A DNA stretch of 64,000 nt, taken from Monodelphis domestica (Eukaryota > Chordata > Mammalia > Didelphimorphia > Didelphidae). The stretch spans positions 84,218,930 through 84,282,929 of the forward strand of contig NC_077227.1 in assembly GCF_027887165.1 (NCBI RefSeq), read 5' to 3'. Both the position numbers and the translations under genes were made by a program. The notes under the pieces are model-generated. The model was not told where the DNA came from. It was given only the letters and a program-made list of their open reading frames with translations, and searched no databases. Below are positions 40,482 to 51,361 of this stretch, piece by piece (position 1 is the first letter of the stretch; every line of letters begins with the position of its first letter).

Positions 40482-40580
40482 GATTCTAGATGGATATTGG
40501 ACAACTTGAGTTCAATTCCTGCCTCAGATAATAGTTGGACAAGCCTGTTTGCCTCAGTTTCTCACTTCACCTTTCTCCTG
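40482..40580 (+). repeat. MIR-like SINE, left half
   Basis: GATGGATATTGGACAACTTGAGTTCAATTCCTGCCTCAGATAATAG...TTTGCCTCAGTTTCTCACTTC. Confidence 0.5.
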
Positions 40581-40804
40581 GACTTTATCAGTATCTCCAG
40601 AAAGACATCTTTCTGGAAGATCATATCAACTCTGAAACTCATCTCTCTTTGGTATTTCTTGCTCTTAGAGGCCCTCACTGCTTATCATTGAAGGTGGTAA
40701 ACTGTGGACCTTGGGGAGCTCCTCCTAGATCCTTCATTTAAGGTGGTGTCTGGGGGCACACATCTTATTTGCTAGCCAGCTTCAGGACATCATCATCCCC
40801 TTGC

Positions 40805-40962
40805 TCTCTAGGACTCTTTTTTCACTTCCTTTTTGGTCTGTCTCTTTTTATGTCTTCTCCCATTAGATTGTGAACTCCTTGAGGGCAGGGACTATCTTTC
40901 ACCATTATTTGATTCTCCATTGCTTAGCACAGTGCCTGGCTCATAAGAGGGGCTGCATGAAT
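40805..40962 (+). repeat. L2 LINE 3' terminus
   Basis: TTAGATTGTGAACTCCTTGAGGGCAGGGACTATCTTTC, CATTGCTTAGCACAGTGCCTGGCTCATAAGAGGGGCTGCATGAAT. Well preserved. Confidence 0.85.
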
Positions 40963-41075
40963 AACTGTAAAATGGGCATAATAATAGCATCTACCTCTCA
41001 AGTTTGTTGTGAGGACAAAAATGAAGTAATATTTGTAAATTACTTTGCAAACTTTAAGGTATTATGTAAATGCTA
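40963..41075 (+). repeat. MIR SINE, right half
   Basis: ACTGTAAAATGGGCATAATAATAGCATCTACCTCTCAAGTTTGTTGTGAGGAC...TTTGCAAACTTTAAGGTATTATGTAAATGCT; may be the other half of the SINE at 40482, separated by L2 sequence. Confidence 0.75.
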
Positions 41076-41160
41076 ACAAAATATAATATAATATAATAAT
41101 ATGACATAATATTATAGAATCATATAATAATATTATAGTTAATAATAATTACTATAATCA
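41076..41160 (+). repeat. AT-rich low-complexity (TAATA)n
   Basis: ATAATATAATATAATAATATGACATAATATTATAG and similar, following the MIR 3' end. Confidence 0.85.
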
Positions 41161-41284
41161 CCAGTTAGGTATGGGTTGGATCAGACAGTTCCTAAGATTC
41201 TTTCTAAATCTGAGATTCTACATAATATAAAATTCTGGGAATTCTTCCCTTAGACATTTAAATGTCCATCATGTTAGTGCCCAA

Positions 41285-41525
41285 TTTCAGAATAATTCAC
41301 ATTTAGAGGATGCTTGGCAGTCATAGTCCTTTTCATGGATTATTGCATTCAGTTGTCACAATGACTATGTGAAGTTGGCAGGGCAGTCATCGTTCTTCCC
41401 CTTTTACAGATGAGGAAAAATAGGCTTAGAGAATTGATGAGATTTGTATGAGGTTACAATGTTGGTAAGTGGCAGAGCTGGGCCTCGAATCCAAGTCTTT
41501 TGGCTCCAAAGTCATCAGTCTTTCC
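41285..41525 (-). repeat. MIR SINE, near full length, minus
   Basis: Antisense MIR: TTGTCACAATGACTATGTGAAGTTGGCAGG, CCTTTTACAGATGAGGAAAAATAGGC, GTTACAATGTTGGTAAGTGGCAGAGCTGGGCCTCGAATCCAAGTC, GCTCCAAAGTCATCAG. Confidence 0.9.
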
Positions 41526-41967
41526 CAAACTTATATCACTTGTGGTCACCTCACACCTGTCACTGACCTGTCAGGATGCTGAAATGGCCACCTCCTGGGA
41601 GAGAGAAGAGAGACAAATTCAGGAGAAAATGGTGTATTTTGGAAATGTTAGCTCTCAGTAGCAGGTGCTCCTCATGGCCTCAAAATAACCAAGTCTTTCT
41701 GTAAGCCAGTCTAATATGGGACTTAGATCCAGTTTCTTGGGAAGCAAATAAGCCCTGGAAATTTCTTCAAAAGCTGAAGACTTCCATTTTGTTTAGCAAC
41801 AAACTGGTGGTTATCTGAATATGCACTCAGACATGACAAAAGAGGGCCTAAAACCAACTGGGCAGGAGAAGATGAGGAGCTAGGATAAGGCTGTGCTCCA
41901 TGACGCCATGGAGCCCACCCTACTGGAGTAAAATTGGATCTAATAATACTCCATAAAAGCAAACAAA

Positions 41968-42148
41968 CTCTTATCTTCTTAGTATTAATTCTAAGACAGA
42001 AGAGCAGTAAGGACTAGGCAATGGGGATTAAGTGACTGACCCAGGGTCACACATCTAGGAAGTGTCTGGGATCATATTTGAATCCAGGTCCTCCCAACTC
42101 TGGACCTGGTGCTCTATCCACTGGGATACCTAGCTGGGAGCTTTTTTT
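41968..42148 (-). repeat. Marsupial tRNA-derived SINE, minus copy
   Basis: TTAGTATTAATTCTAAGACAGAAGAGCAGTAAGGACTAGGCAATGGGG, GACCCAGGGTCACACATCTAGGAAGTGTCTGGGATCATATTTGAATCCAGGTCC, GGTGCTCTATCCACTGGGATACCTAGCTG. Confidence 0.9.
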
Positions 42149-42149
42149 A

Positions 42150-42894
42150 ACACTCCTAACTACCAGGGACAGCAACAGTCTAATTGAATTGTTATGATCC
42201 TTAAAACTACTGAATCGGATAGACTGTTGATGAATGTGACAATTCATATTTTTATAACCTCAGGTTTTGCAGAATTTTTTCTTCTGAACAGCCCTGTGAG
42301 ATAGGAGGTGCAAGGTGGGATTTTCTTTCTTTTCTAGGTGAGTAAACCAAATGGATGCTGGAATTATCCATTCAAACGATTCACATTTCAATGTGCAAAC
42401 TAGTACCCAGGAGGAAAGAATGTTTCAAATGGGAAGGGGGCCTATCCTGGCCAAATAGCCCTGATGTTGAAACCAGCTGAGCAAACAGAGATTTGAGCAA
42501 AACATGCTGTCTGACCTTAGCTATTTGGCTATAGGAAGGGGAGAGTTTCCAGATAAAAGGAATCAGTTAATGAAAGCAGTTGCATTGCCTTGCCATGCTT
42601 GCTGTTCTCCATCTTGGTGATAATGGGCCTCAAGACTGTGGGTGGCCTGGAAAAATTTGTGTTCAAATGTCCAGACCCCAAAGGCTCTACAGACTCTGTT
42701 TCAGTCCTTTCGACTGAAGTGCTTCATGAAAAATGATCATGCTTAAAAAGATTACTGACAAATCCTTCTGGTAGATTTTTGGAACAGAGGCTCACCCAAG
42801 ACCCAACAGCCAAGACTCAAAGTTCTCAGTGGCCAAGCCATCTCTAAAGCTTAAGATGGCATAGGTTTTAGGGCTCTGGGCTGGGACTCAACCC
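42150..42894. other. Unassigned intergenic sequence
   Basis: No repeat, exon or open frame of note recognised. Confidence 0.45.
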
Positions 42895-43345
42895 ATTAGT
42901 CAATCAAGCATTTGCTAAGTATTTATTATGTTCTAGGCTCTATTCTAGAGAATGCAGGTGGGGGTGAGAAACAACCATACTAATGAGTAAAAAGAACAAT
43001 CACTATTCTCAAAGAACTTATGTTTAACTGAGGAGTCAACAAATACCCATGTATATTCAGAAGAAATAAAAAATAAATTCAAGGAAGTTAGGGAAGGAGG
43101 ACACTAATGACTCGGGGACAGTGTAGAAGAAAGGCAGATGGTGGTACTTGAGCTTCTCTTGAAGGAAAGGGGTAGAGGAGAGGAAAGAAGAGTGCATTCC
43201 AGGCATTGGTGATGGTCAATGCAAAGACATGGAGAGAGAAGATGGAGTGTAATGTTTGAGAGACAGAATAAAGGTTAACTTGGCTGGACCACAGAATACA
43301 AGAAAGAGAGCAAAGTACCATGAAGTTGTCAGTCAATGAGCATTT
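42895..43345 (+). repeat. Family A dispersed repeat
   Basis: GTCAATCAAGCATTTGCTAAGTATTTATTATGTTCTAGGCTC, TCTCAAAGAACTTATGTTTAACTGAGG, GGAAGTTAGGGAAGGAGG, GCATTCCAGGCATTGGTGATGGTCAATGCAAAGACATGG, then ACTTGGCTGGACCACAGAATAC. Same order as at 18838 and 44640. Confidence 0.7.
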
Positions 43346-43349
43346 ATTA

Positions 43350-43460
43350 AGGCTATTTGTTGTTTAGTCTTTTCAGTCATGACCAACTTTTCATGACTCC
43401 ATTTGGAGTTTTCTTGGTAATGACACTGGGGTGTTTGCCATTTGCTTCTCCAGTTTGTAG
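43350..43460 (+). repeat. SINE with RTE/BovB-like head, truncated
   Basis: TTTGTTGTTTAGTCTTTTCAGTCATGACCAACTTTTCATGACTCCATTTGGAGTTTTCTTGGTAATGACACTGGGGTGTTTGCCATTTGCTTCTCCAG; the tRNA/core-like half is absent. Confidence 0.8.
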
Positions 43461-43981
43461 AAAATTAATATTGAATTGGGATGTTTTCTGTGAAGTGATT
43501 TTCAGCCCCCTTTCCTCCTCTCTACCCAAAAAACCAAAACCCAACTTGATTTTAGGACTGAAGCTCAAATTGTCTCTCCCTAGGCTTTGTTGGGTCCTCC
43601 CTTCTTTTGTGGAGTTGTAAGAATTGGCAGGGTGGAGACCCTCTCCTTGTTTTATATGTAAACAAGAAGCCTCTTAGATAAGGACATCATCTGGCTCTAC
43701 CTGCCATGCTGGGATATGCCAGGTGTCTTGGCATCCAGAAGACCTGCCTCTTGTTCTGATTGAGCTTTGAGTTCTCCAATCAGAGAGACCTTGGTAAGTG
43801 ACATCAGGAAGCATATACACTGATGGAGGGGACAGGAAGTTGAAACTTTTCCCCAAGAACTGTGGACTCAGGAGGCCATGTGGTCTGATTCTGGGCTTAC
43901 TCAGCTGCTTTGTGGAGCAGGTGGCTGGTCAGGTGGCCCCAGGTCTTGCTCTCCCAGCTAACTAGCCAAATAACTCCTGTT

Positions 43982-43984
<3 letters not shown>
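43461..43984. other. Unassigned sequence before the CT array
   Basis: No family recognised. Its run into a CT array is reminiscent of some LTRs, but no TATA/poly(A) pairing or boundary could be shown. Confidence 0.35.
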
Positions 43985-44027
<43 letters not shown>

Positions 44028-44028
44028 A

Positions 44029-44075
<47 letters not shown>

Positions 44076-44076
44076 A

Positions 44077-44141
<65 letters not shown>

Positions 44142-44245
44142 CGCCTCTCTCTCTTCCCCCCCTCTCTCCTTCTTTCCCTCCCTCTCTCTCTCCCTCTCCC
44201 CCCTCTTCGTCTCCCTCTGCCTCTCTCTCTTTCTCTCTCTCCTAA
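43985..44245 (+). repeat. Long (CT)n array with TTTCACAC interruptions
   Basis: About 260 bp of pyrimidines. The block CTCTTTCACACTCTCTCT occurs twice (about 44021 and 44070), showing internal duplication. The right part degrades to CCCTCC/CTCCCC. Confidence 0.97.
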
Positions 44246-44350
44246 TTTTTATTTAATTATAATAAAATAATATATTACTATTATATAATAAAATAAATAA
44301 AATTATATACAATCATGTAATGTAATAGATAAAAATTAATGAATAAATTA
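44246..44350 (+). repeat. AT-rich low-complexity tract
   Basis: About 100 bp almost only A/T (TTATAATAAAATAATATATTAC...), directly after the CT array. Confidence 0.85.
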
Positions 44351-44394
44351 AATGATAGTCTTAAAAATTTTAAATGTCTAATTGTAACTGGATT

Positions 44395-44530
44395 AAGGAA
44401 AACAGAAGTTAAGTGACTGCCTAGGATCACATAGCTAGAGAGTGTCTATACTAAATGTGAATTCAGGTCTTCCTGACTCCAGGCACACAATCACAGTGAC
44501 AATGCTTTGTCTACTGAGTCACTTAGCACT
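44395..44530 (-). repeat. tRNA-derived/core SINE, minus, diverged
   Basis: AGTTAAGTGACTGCCTAGGATCACATAGCTAGAGAGTGTC, GTGAATTCAGGTCTTCCTGACTCCAGGCAC, TTTGTCTACTGAGTCACTTAGC. Confidence 0.75.
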
Positions 44531-44575
44531 TTCCCCTAATTTCCTTTAAGTCTCAACTTTAGGGGATGAAAGGGG

Positions 44576-44636
44576 GGCAGGCAGAGACAGAGAGACAGAG
44601 ACAGACAGAGAGCAGAGACAGAGAGACAGAGAGGAA
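44576..44636 (+). repeat. (GAGACA)n-type purine-rich repeat
   Basis: CAGAGACAGAGAGACAGAGACAGACAGAGAGCAGAGACAGAGAG; the complement of the CTGTCT repeats elsewhere in the window. Confidence 0.9.
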
Positions 44637-44639
44637 GTA

Positions 44640-44905
44640 GGACTGGGAAAGGCCTCCAGTAGAGGGTGGAATTTGAGCTGAACTTTGAAGGAAGCCTGAG
44701 AAGTCAGCAGGCAGAGGTGAGAAGGGAGAGAACATGGGGGATGGGCAGTGGGAAAAAAGAAAAGTTTGGGAGTTAGGAGGGAGTGTTATGTGGGAGGCAC
44801 TGCCAGAAGGCAGGTGTTGCTGGATTGTAAGGGGAGGAAAGTGTAAAGAGACTGGAAAGATAGGAAGGAGCCAGGTTGTGAAGACCTTTGAAAGGTTAAA
44901 GACCT
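44640..44905 (+). repeat. Family A dispersed repeat, middle part
   Basis: GGGTGGAATTTGAGCTGAACTTTGAAGGAAGCCTGAGAAGTCAGCAGGCAGAGGTGAG, then TGCTGGATTGTAAGGGGAGGAAAGTGTAAAGAGACTGGAAAGATAGGAAGGAGCCAGG. Strong match to the family order. Confidence 0.75.
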
Positions 44906-45010
44906 TAGAGATTATCTTCTCCCCTAACCTCTCCATTTTACAAATGGGGAAATTGAGCCTTGAGAGAGCTAATGGATTGCTTGACATCCTCCAATGAGGT
45001 AATAAGTAGT
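44905..45010 (-). repeat. MIR-like SINE, minus orientation
   Basis: TAGAGATTATCTTCTCCCCTAACCTCTCCATTTTACAAATGGGGAAATTGAGCCTTGAGAGAG. A second antisense scrap (GGTGACTTATCTGAGGTCACACAG) lies at 45100-45165. Confidence 0.65.
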
Positions 45011-45364
45011 GGAGTGCCGTGAATCCTCTATCAAACCATGGCTACTGCATTATGGCCTGATGAATCAAGGAACTATGGAAATTTGAATTCAGAAGAATTA
45101 GGTGACTTATCTGAGGTCACACAGGAAAAATCAGGACTAGGATCCAGATCTCCATTCAAATGGCGAGACATGGAACAATAGAGCTCTGTACGAGGCTGAT
45201 TTTGAACCCTTGTACTGGGTCTGGATGGCATTTACTAGGCACGACCTCCTGGGGGCTAACTCACTGACATGAAAGAAGTTGGGGAGAAGAGAGTTGATAT
45301 CTATGTTCCATTAATCCATAAACATCCTTCCATATATGGCTGGGGCCACATTATGAAAGATAAG

Positions 45365-45545
45365 CAGGATACAGTAAAAAGAATCTTGGCTTTGGAGGAG
45401 CAAGACTTGGGTTCAAATCCTTCCTCTGTACTTTATTCCCTATGTGACCTTGGGTAAGTCTCTTAACCTACATATTGTTTAGTTTCCTTCTAGAAAGTGA
45501 GGGGGTTGGGAGAGGAATCCTTTATAGCCCCTTTTCAGCTAGATG
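45365..45545 (+). repeat. MIR/core-SINE
   Basis: GGATACAGTAAAAAGAATCTTGGCTTTGGAGGAGCAAGACTTGGGTTCAAATCCTTCCTC, CCCTATGTGACCTTGGGTAAGTCTCTTAACC. Confidence 0.75.
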
Positions 45546-45884
45546 CCCCGTGAAAACAATTCCACATGGCTGAAAACTCTACTTGTGTTTGGAAGAGAAT
45601 GAAAGGCTTGAGGAAGTGACCATCTTTCCCTAAAGAAGGACAACATTAACCTCTCTGGATAAAGGTACTGAATATTTTCCACGGCAAGTCTTTCCTTGTT
45701 ACTGAGTAACTGACCTACATTTCTTCCACCTCAGAACTACGGGCCGGCCTTCTCCCTTTGAACGTCAGCAGATCCCTATCCTGGAAATTAAAAAAAAAAA
45801 GTGGGCAAAAGAGAAAACTCTGTTAAGAAGCCTCAATTTTTGACTGACTTAATGAAATTAAGAAGCTGGTTTGTTTTGCTGGCA

Positions 45885-45985
45885 AATGACTTTGCCTCAA
45901 CTTCTTCATCTGTTAAATAAGGATGAGAAGTACACTGGTCCTGCCTGTCTCAAAGGGATATTGTGTGTGAAAATGCTATGATGGG
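45885..45985 (+). repeat. MIR-like SINE, right half
   Basis: TTTGCCTCAACTTCTTCATCTGTTAAATAAGGATGAGAAG, CCTGTCTCAAAGGGATATTGTGTGTGAAAATGCTATGATG. The stretch 45546-45884 and 45986-46305 hold nothing else that I recognise. Confidence 0.6.
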
Positions 45986-46305
45986 GTCTTAGCCCTGAGC
46001 ACAAAATGCCTGCCACAGTGTACTAGCGGGCTGACTGTCTCTCAGTAAATTATCCACATGAGAACAAACAGCGCAAAAGGGAAAGAAATCCTTTAATAAA
46101 GGTGGAATAATAGACTATTGTCCATAACACGATATATGCAATATAATCATAGCATAACAGATCTGTATAAACATTCTCTCCAGCAGAGCCAGCCCCAGGC
46201 AACACTGTGACGTTGGTCTGGTTTGTTTTCTATGCCCAAGTCTAAGATGATTTTGATTTGATAACAGATGGCTATTATTTCCTCCTTTTCCGGCCTGCTT
46301 AGCTT

Positions 46306-46472
46306 TCTGCCTGCCTCTCTCTCTGTCTCTGTCTCTGTCTCTGTCTCTTTCTCTCTCTCTCTCTGTCTCTCTCTGTCTCTGTCTCTGTCTCTGCCTCTGT
46401 CTCTCTGTCTCTCCCCTCTCTCTTTCTCTGTCTCTCTGTCTCTCTTTCTTTCTCTCTCTGTCTCTGTCTGTC

Positions 46473-46511
<39 letters not shown>

Positions 46512-46520
46512 CCTTTGTTC
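46306..46520 (+). repeat. (TCTCTG)n/(TCTG)n repeat
   Basis: About 215 bp of CTCTGT hexamers, ending in a pure CTGT run at 46475-46512. Ser/Leu/Val and Arg/Asp/Glu frames here are artefacts. Confidence 0.96.
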
Positions 46521-46589
46521 TCTTTTGCTCTCTCAGCCCATTCTTTAAGAGAGGAAATAGCATCGTCTTTGAGAGACAACCTGGGAAGG

Positions 46590-46705
46590 GAGTCAGAAGA
46601 TGGCTGATTCTAGTCTAAACTGTCTCGATGATCTGGGGCAAATTATTCCCCCTCTCTGGGGTTCTGTTTTTTCACCTACAAAATGAAGAGATTATGCTAG
46701 CTAAT
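46590..46705 (+). repeat. MIR-like SINE
   Basis: GGAGTCAGAAGATGGCTGATTCTAGTC, GATGATCTGGGGCAAATTATTCCCCCTCTCTGGGG, CACCTACAAAATGAAGAGATTATGC. Confidence 0.6.
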
Positions 46706-47129
46706 TTTCTCTATCCCTTCTGGTGTGGATATTCTATGTGTGTATATAAATGTGTATTCTATGTTTTTAATGCCAAAGTATTCTCTAATGGTAGAAGTGA
46801 AGGTACTTTGTCATCTAGAGGGGAGAGGTAGCTGCTGGCAAGGGTTCCTTCCTTGATGGTCCAAACCTTCTCCAGTTTTTGACCAGTTTCCTCCTCCTCC
46901 TGCATTTCAAGTCAAAGCTCTTCTCAGGATTCCTTATGCTTGGTCACCTTACCGTGCTTATTATATTTCAAAGGGGACAGATTTCATAGATGGGGAAATC
47001 GATGACTTGGAAGCTGACTGGATTTAAGGATGGATGAGAGTGGAGTCCTACATTAAGCTGACTGTATATTATTAGTGCCTCCCACATGGTACTTTTATCC
47101 CAAATGACCTACTTGCTGTTCCTTGGGAA
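46706..47129. other. Unassigned intergenic sequence
   Basis: Nothing recognised. Confidence 0.45.
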
Positions 47130-47440
47130 TCAAATTTGAATCTCCTGCCTCTATGTCTTGCTGTAAGAGACCCTGTTCTTGGAATGCTAACTCTCTATAC
47201 CTCTGCCTTTTGGAGCCCTCCACACCCTTCCATTTGAGTGTTTTCTTCTAATAATTACATATTTGGGAAGCACACAGCTGCTATTTACTTATCTGTAAAC
47301 ATGTTGTATTGCCTATTAGAATATGAGATCCTTGAAGACACAGACCATGCCATTTTGTCTTTGCATGCTTAGGGCTTACTATAGTCCCCAGCACTTAGTA
47401 GGCACTCATGTACTACTCGAATGAATGAATAAATGTTTGG
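47130..47440 (+). repeat. L2 LINE 3' UTR
   Basis: TTGGAATGCTAACTCTCTATACCTCTGCC, GTATTGCCTATTAGAATATGAGATCCTTGAAGACACAGACC, CCCAGCACTTAGTAGGCACTCATGTACTACTCGAATGAATGAATAAATG: clear L2 terminus. Confidence 0.82.
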
Positions 47441-47444
47441 GCGG

Positions 47445-47720
47445 CAATAGGGTATGCCAGGAAGACTGCTGAATTGGAGTCAGGGTTAAAATCTCAGCTC
47501 TTCCATGAATGATTACCTGTGTGATCTTGGGCATGTTACTTAGGATCATGGATCTAGAACTGAGAGGGACCTCAAAGTTCATCTATATAGGTGGGTGACC
47601 TTGGGGAAGGCGTCTAACTTCTCTAGGCTGTAGTTTCCTCTTCTATGAAATGAAGAGATGAAACTAGAAGCCCCCTAAGATCCCCTCCAGCTCTATATCA
47701 TAATCACATGATCCTACGAA
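47445..47720 (+). repeat. MIR-like SINEs, composite
   Basis: GCTGAATTGGAGTCAGGGTTAAAATCTCAGCTCTTCC..TGTGTGATCTTGGGCATGTTACTTAG, then a second core: GGGTGACCTTGGGGAAGGCGTCTAACTTCTCTAGGCTGTAGTTTCC. Two overlapping or one duplicated SINE. Confidence 0.6.
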
Positions 47721-47902
47721 TGAATTAAGGGCTTGACTCAAGGTTAGATCAGAGCTTGAGCCCCTCCTGACATACTGTGTGCTGCTGTGTGGGACAGGTG
47801 GCAGATTTATGGTGGAGATGAAAAGATACGGGGAGCTCCATGAGGAGCTCAGGATCCTTCCAGAGTACCCATTTGCTTAATCAGCCTTGGAGAGGACTTA
47901 GA

Positions 47903-48325
47903 GTGGAGGTGTCAGACGTGTGTCCCACAACATAGCAGAATACAGTCGGAATCAGGTTTAAATGTAGCTCCCATCTGATTTTAACGAATGTATTAATATT
48001 AATAAAAGAAATATATAGGGGGCAGCTGGGTAGATCAGTGGATTGAGAGCCAGATATAGAGATTGGAAGATCTGGGTTTGAATGTGACATCAGACACTTC
48101 CTAGCTGTGTGACCCTGGGCAAGTCACTTAACCCCCATTGCCTAGCCCTTATCATTCTTCTGCCTTGGAACCAATACAGAGTGTTGATTCTAAGATGGAA
48201 AGTAAGGGTTTAAAAAATATATATATGTATATAAACTGTGTGTGATATTCTCAGTCAAGATGTGGCCCACATAGATCTTTTTATAGCTTAATGGCCCTCA
48301 TTTCTATTTGAGTTTGACACCATTG
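47903..48325 (+). mobile_element. hAT-like non-autonomous DNA transposon, SINE-split
   Basis: Terminal inverted repeats GTGGAGGTGTCAGAC (47903) and GTTTGACACCATTG (48312-48325) are of the hAT CAGNGGTGTCAAAC kind. Inner sequence near both ends (TGTCCCACAACATAGC; GATGTGGCCCACATAGATC) is also typical of this family as I recall it. Bases 48018-48225 are a nested SINE. No transposase. The 8-bp TSD is not evident. Confidence 0.6.
48018..48225 (+). repeat. Marsupial tRNA-derived SINE nested in hAT-like element
   Basis: GGGGGCAGCTGGGTAGATCAGTGGATTGAGAGCC, CACTTCCTAGCTGTGTGACCCTGGGCAAGTCACTTAACCCCCATTGCCTAGCCC, AACCAATACAGAGTGTTGATTCTAAGATGGAAAG. AAATATATA-like flanks on both sides. Well preserved. 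Confidence 0.92.
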
Positions 48326-48587
48326 ATCTCTATGGAGGACTGAGCTTTAATAGCTATGACATAGGGAGGGTGTAAGGTGTGGAGGCTCACAGTTACAGGC
48401 TCATACCATTCTTACCCTTCTTCTGTTCAAGCACCATCCCTGCTACTCTCCCTGTTCTTCTGATGGTCTAAATAAGAAGTGGGAGTTAATAGCTCAGAGA
48501 CAGGGCTAGGGGTTCAGCTGCCGGCCCTTTCCCCTACCTATCTGTGCTATTTCTTTCATTAATAATGGTATCTCTCTATACCTTTGG

Positions 48588-48627
48588 CATCTCTCTCTGT
48601 CTCTCTCTCTGTCTCTGTCTCTCTCCT
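48588..48627 (+). repeat. (CTCTGT)n short repeat
   Basis: TCTCTCTCTGTCTCTCTCTCTGTCTCTGTCTCTCTCC. Confidence 0.9.
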
Positions 48628-48659
48628 ACTTTACAGTTTATGGGGTACTTTGTGACAAT

Positions 48660-48900
48660 CTAATAATGAAGAGAATTATGAATTTTCTATATTTTTATTG
48701 GGCTTCAAGGTTAAGGTGCTTTGCTCACAGTGACCCTTTGATGTAGATAGTTCAAGTATCATTATCCCCATTTTATAGATGAGAAAAATGAGGCTTAGAG
48801 AGACAAGCATTTGTCTGAGGTCATATCTTTAGTAAGGGCCCCCATGCAGGTTTTTTCATTCTAGATCTAGTGCTTAGACTACAAGAGCCCACTGCCTCTC
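48660..48900 (-). repeat. MIR SINE, minus orientation
   Basis: GCTCACAGTGACCCTTTGATGTAGATAGTTCAAGTATCATTATCCCCATTTTATAGATGAGAAAAATGAGGCTTAGAGAGAC is a clear antisense MIR. 48901-49259 shows nothing further. Confidence 0.85.
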
Positions 48901-49259
48901 TCCTAATTGCTTACCCCATTGAAGCCCTGGATAGAGGAGTCAAAATGGATAACTGGGTCACTATGTACAAAAGGGTAAGTGAGTTTCCAGGTCCTGGGTT
49001 TCCCATTCTGGTCCAGATATTGCAGGGTCAAGGTCTTGCCTGACTCCGTATAAACAAGGAGCAATTGTGCAATCCCAGAGACCAGCAGGAAAATCCTTGT
49101 TTTACTTAATAAATCAGGTCGTTGACAAACCAGGCTCTGAATCTGGCAAGTCTCAAGTTTAGAGAAGCAACAAACAGTTCAGCAGTTGAGTCCTCTCACT
49201 CAAACCCCCTATTCTCCTTGGAAAGAAACCCCACCAACTTTCCAACCCCCCAAGTTGAC

Positions 49260-49650
49260 TTTCTGCGCCTCATTCACAACCTTCCATCTTCCATCTCTGT
49301 TCCTTTGCTCTGGCCATCCCCAGTGCCTGAAGAGTCAGTCCTCCTCCTTAACTACTTCTTGTGGAATCTCCATCTTCCTTTAATGTGCAACTCAGGCACC
49401 GTCTTCTGCATGAAGCTCTCCCTGATCCTCCCAGCTTCTAGTGCAATCCTCCCCATACGGCTTTGGATTTATCTGCTGTATGTATGTTTACATGTATCAA
49501 TTATATATTTGTTGTTCACTTCTATATGGGCTTGTCTTCTCCATTAGAATAGAGATTCAGTGTGAGTAAAGACTGTTTGTACTTGTGTCTTACAGCATCT
49601 ACAATAGTACCTGGTATATAGTAGGCATTTAAATTCTTGTGGGTTGACTG
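49260..49650 (+). repeat. L2 LINE 3' UTR
   Basis: CAGGCACCGTCTTCTGCATGAAGCTCTCCCTGATCCTCCCAGCTTCTAGTGCAATCC, TCTTCTCCATTAGAATAGAGATTC, ATCTACAATAGTACCTGGTATATAGTAGGCATTTAAATTCTTG. Confidence 0.8.
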
Positions 49651-50045
49651 ATTGCACTTGGGTTGATCGTAAAAGAAAGAGGAGTCAGTAACACTCTGGT
49701 ATGATTTTAGGAGTGTCAGAGAAGTTCTTTTTCCTGACTCTGAACTATCCCCTTTCTGACCAGGTGTCATAGTGCCTAGAATTCCACCATTAGAAATTAA
49801 CCTCTTTGGGTCTCAAATTCAACAAATATTTCCTAAGCACCAAACTATATGCAGATTACTATGCTAAAGTCATTCCATTGGTTTCTTCCACTTGTTAGGA
49901 CCCTGGCTAGACATTGTATTAATTTACCTCTTCCAGTTTCATTAAAGTGTAAGTATATAAAATTGGGAACATTATTCTGAGGTGACACCAACATTTAGTC
50001 TCCAGACCCCAGTCTTCCCAAAGGTAGAGATTCTTTGTGAGCTGA
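49651..50045. other. Mostly unassigned; family A scrap
   Basis: AATTCAACAAATATTTCCTAAGCACCAAACTATATGCAG at 49807-49845 resembles the head of family A. Nothing else recognised. Confidence 0.4.
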
Positions 50046-50345
<300 letters not shown>

Positions 50346-50689
50346 TCTTAGGAATGAGAACTCATCTGAAACTGTAGTTCTAAGTTACTTTTATAGTTAG
50401 GAGCTGAACAAAGGCAAACTTCTCAATTTTCTCTGGTGCAAGAAAAGGTAAAGTATCAGTCACTTCCAAAATCTATACCCTTGAGACATCTGTACATCAG
50501 GTGTGGTCCCAAAGCTTTGTGGGAAAAGTTCAGGAGAAAAACTGGTCAATCCCAGACAACATAGGCGTGTCTTCTTGGATGTGACGCCATATCCTAGTCA
50601 CTCTCCCCTTCCTAACCTTTCTTCTTTCTACCATTGAACCCTTCTTTGACTTGGTTTTCAAGGTTCCATTGTAACTTTAAAATGGAAAC
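50346..50689. other. Unassigned intergenic sequence
   Basis: Nothing recognised. Confidence 0.45.
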
Positions 50690-50755
50690 TCTGTCTCTGT
50701 CTCTGTCTCTGTCTCTGTCTTTCTCCCCCCCCCCCCTTTCTCTCTCTCTGTGATT
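50690..50755 (+). repeat. (GTCTCT)n with poly-C
   Basis: CTGTCTCTGTCTCTGTCTCTGTCTTTC, then a C run, then CTCTCTCTCTG. Confidence 0.92.
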
Positions 50756-50814
50756 TCTTTCAGATAGAGATCTGGGTAGGAAACTCCTTCCTATGCTGAT
50801 CAGGTATCATTCTG

Positions 50815-50945
50815 CATTTTAGAGATTCATATAGCTGAGTTGGACCCAAAGGAATCCCAGGATCACCTAGCCAGCATCTAACAGAGAGTAGATTTGATCT
50901 CAGGTCTTCCTGACTGAGACTCTCCTTTAGCCCCTATAGTAAACA
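50815..50945 (-). repeat. Core-SINE fragment, minus, diverged
   Basis: AGGATCACCTAGCCAGCATCTAACAGAGAGTAGATTTGATCTCAGGTCTTCCTGACTGAG. Confidence 0.5.
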
Positions 50946-51361
50946 GTATCTAACAGGTAGGGAGAGGTTTCAAAGTTTACAGAGATTTCTCTCACTTACT
51001 CCTGGTTTTATGTGCAGACTTTTAGCAAAGGAGGCCTTATTTTTATTTACTTCCTTTTCTCTTTCCAGTTTGACCCCTTCCCCCTTCTCATTCTTGTCCA
51101 AGGTCAAGTCCTTTTCAATCCAGGTCCAACTAACAGATATTTTGGTCCTTCTAGAATTTGTTTCTGCTTCCTCAAAGGCACCATAGTGAAGCAAGATGTA
51201 CCCATATAAAGAGTTTACTACTCCTTTGCTCCTCATTTGTGAGAGAAAGGACATTTCTCACTGAACTGGACATTCCTCATTTTTCAATGAAAGTAGTTTG
51301 ATTTGTCACTAGGAGTAAGACCATATTTCCTATTTTTCTCTCCTTTTTCTTATTCTTACCT
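50946..51361. other. Unassigned intergenic sequence
   Basis: Overlapping frames on both strands (50970-51254) have no domain. No repeat recognised. Confidence 0.4.
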
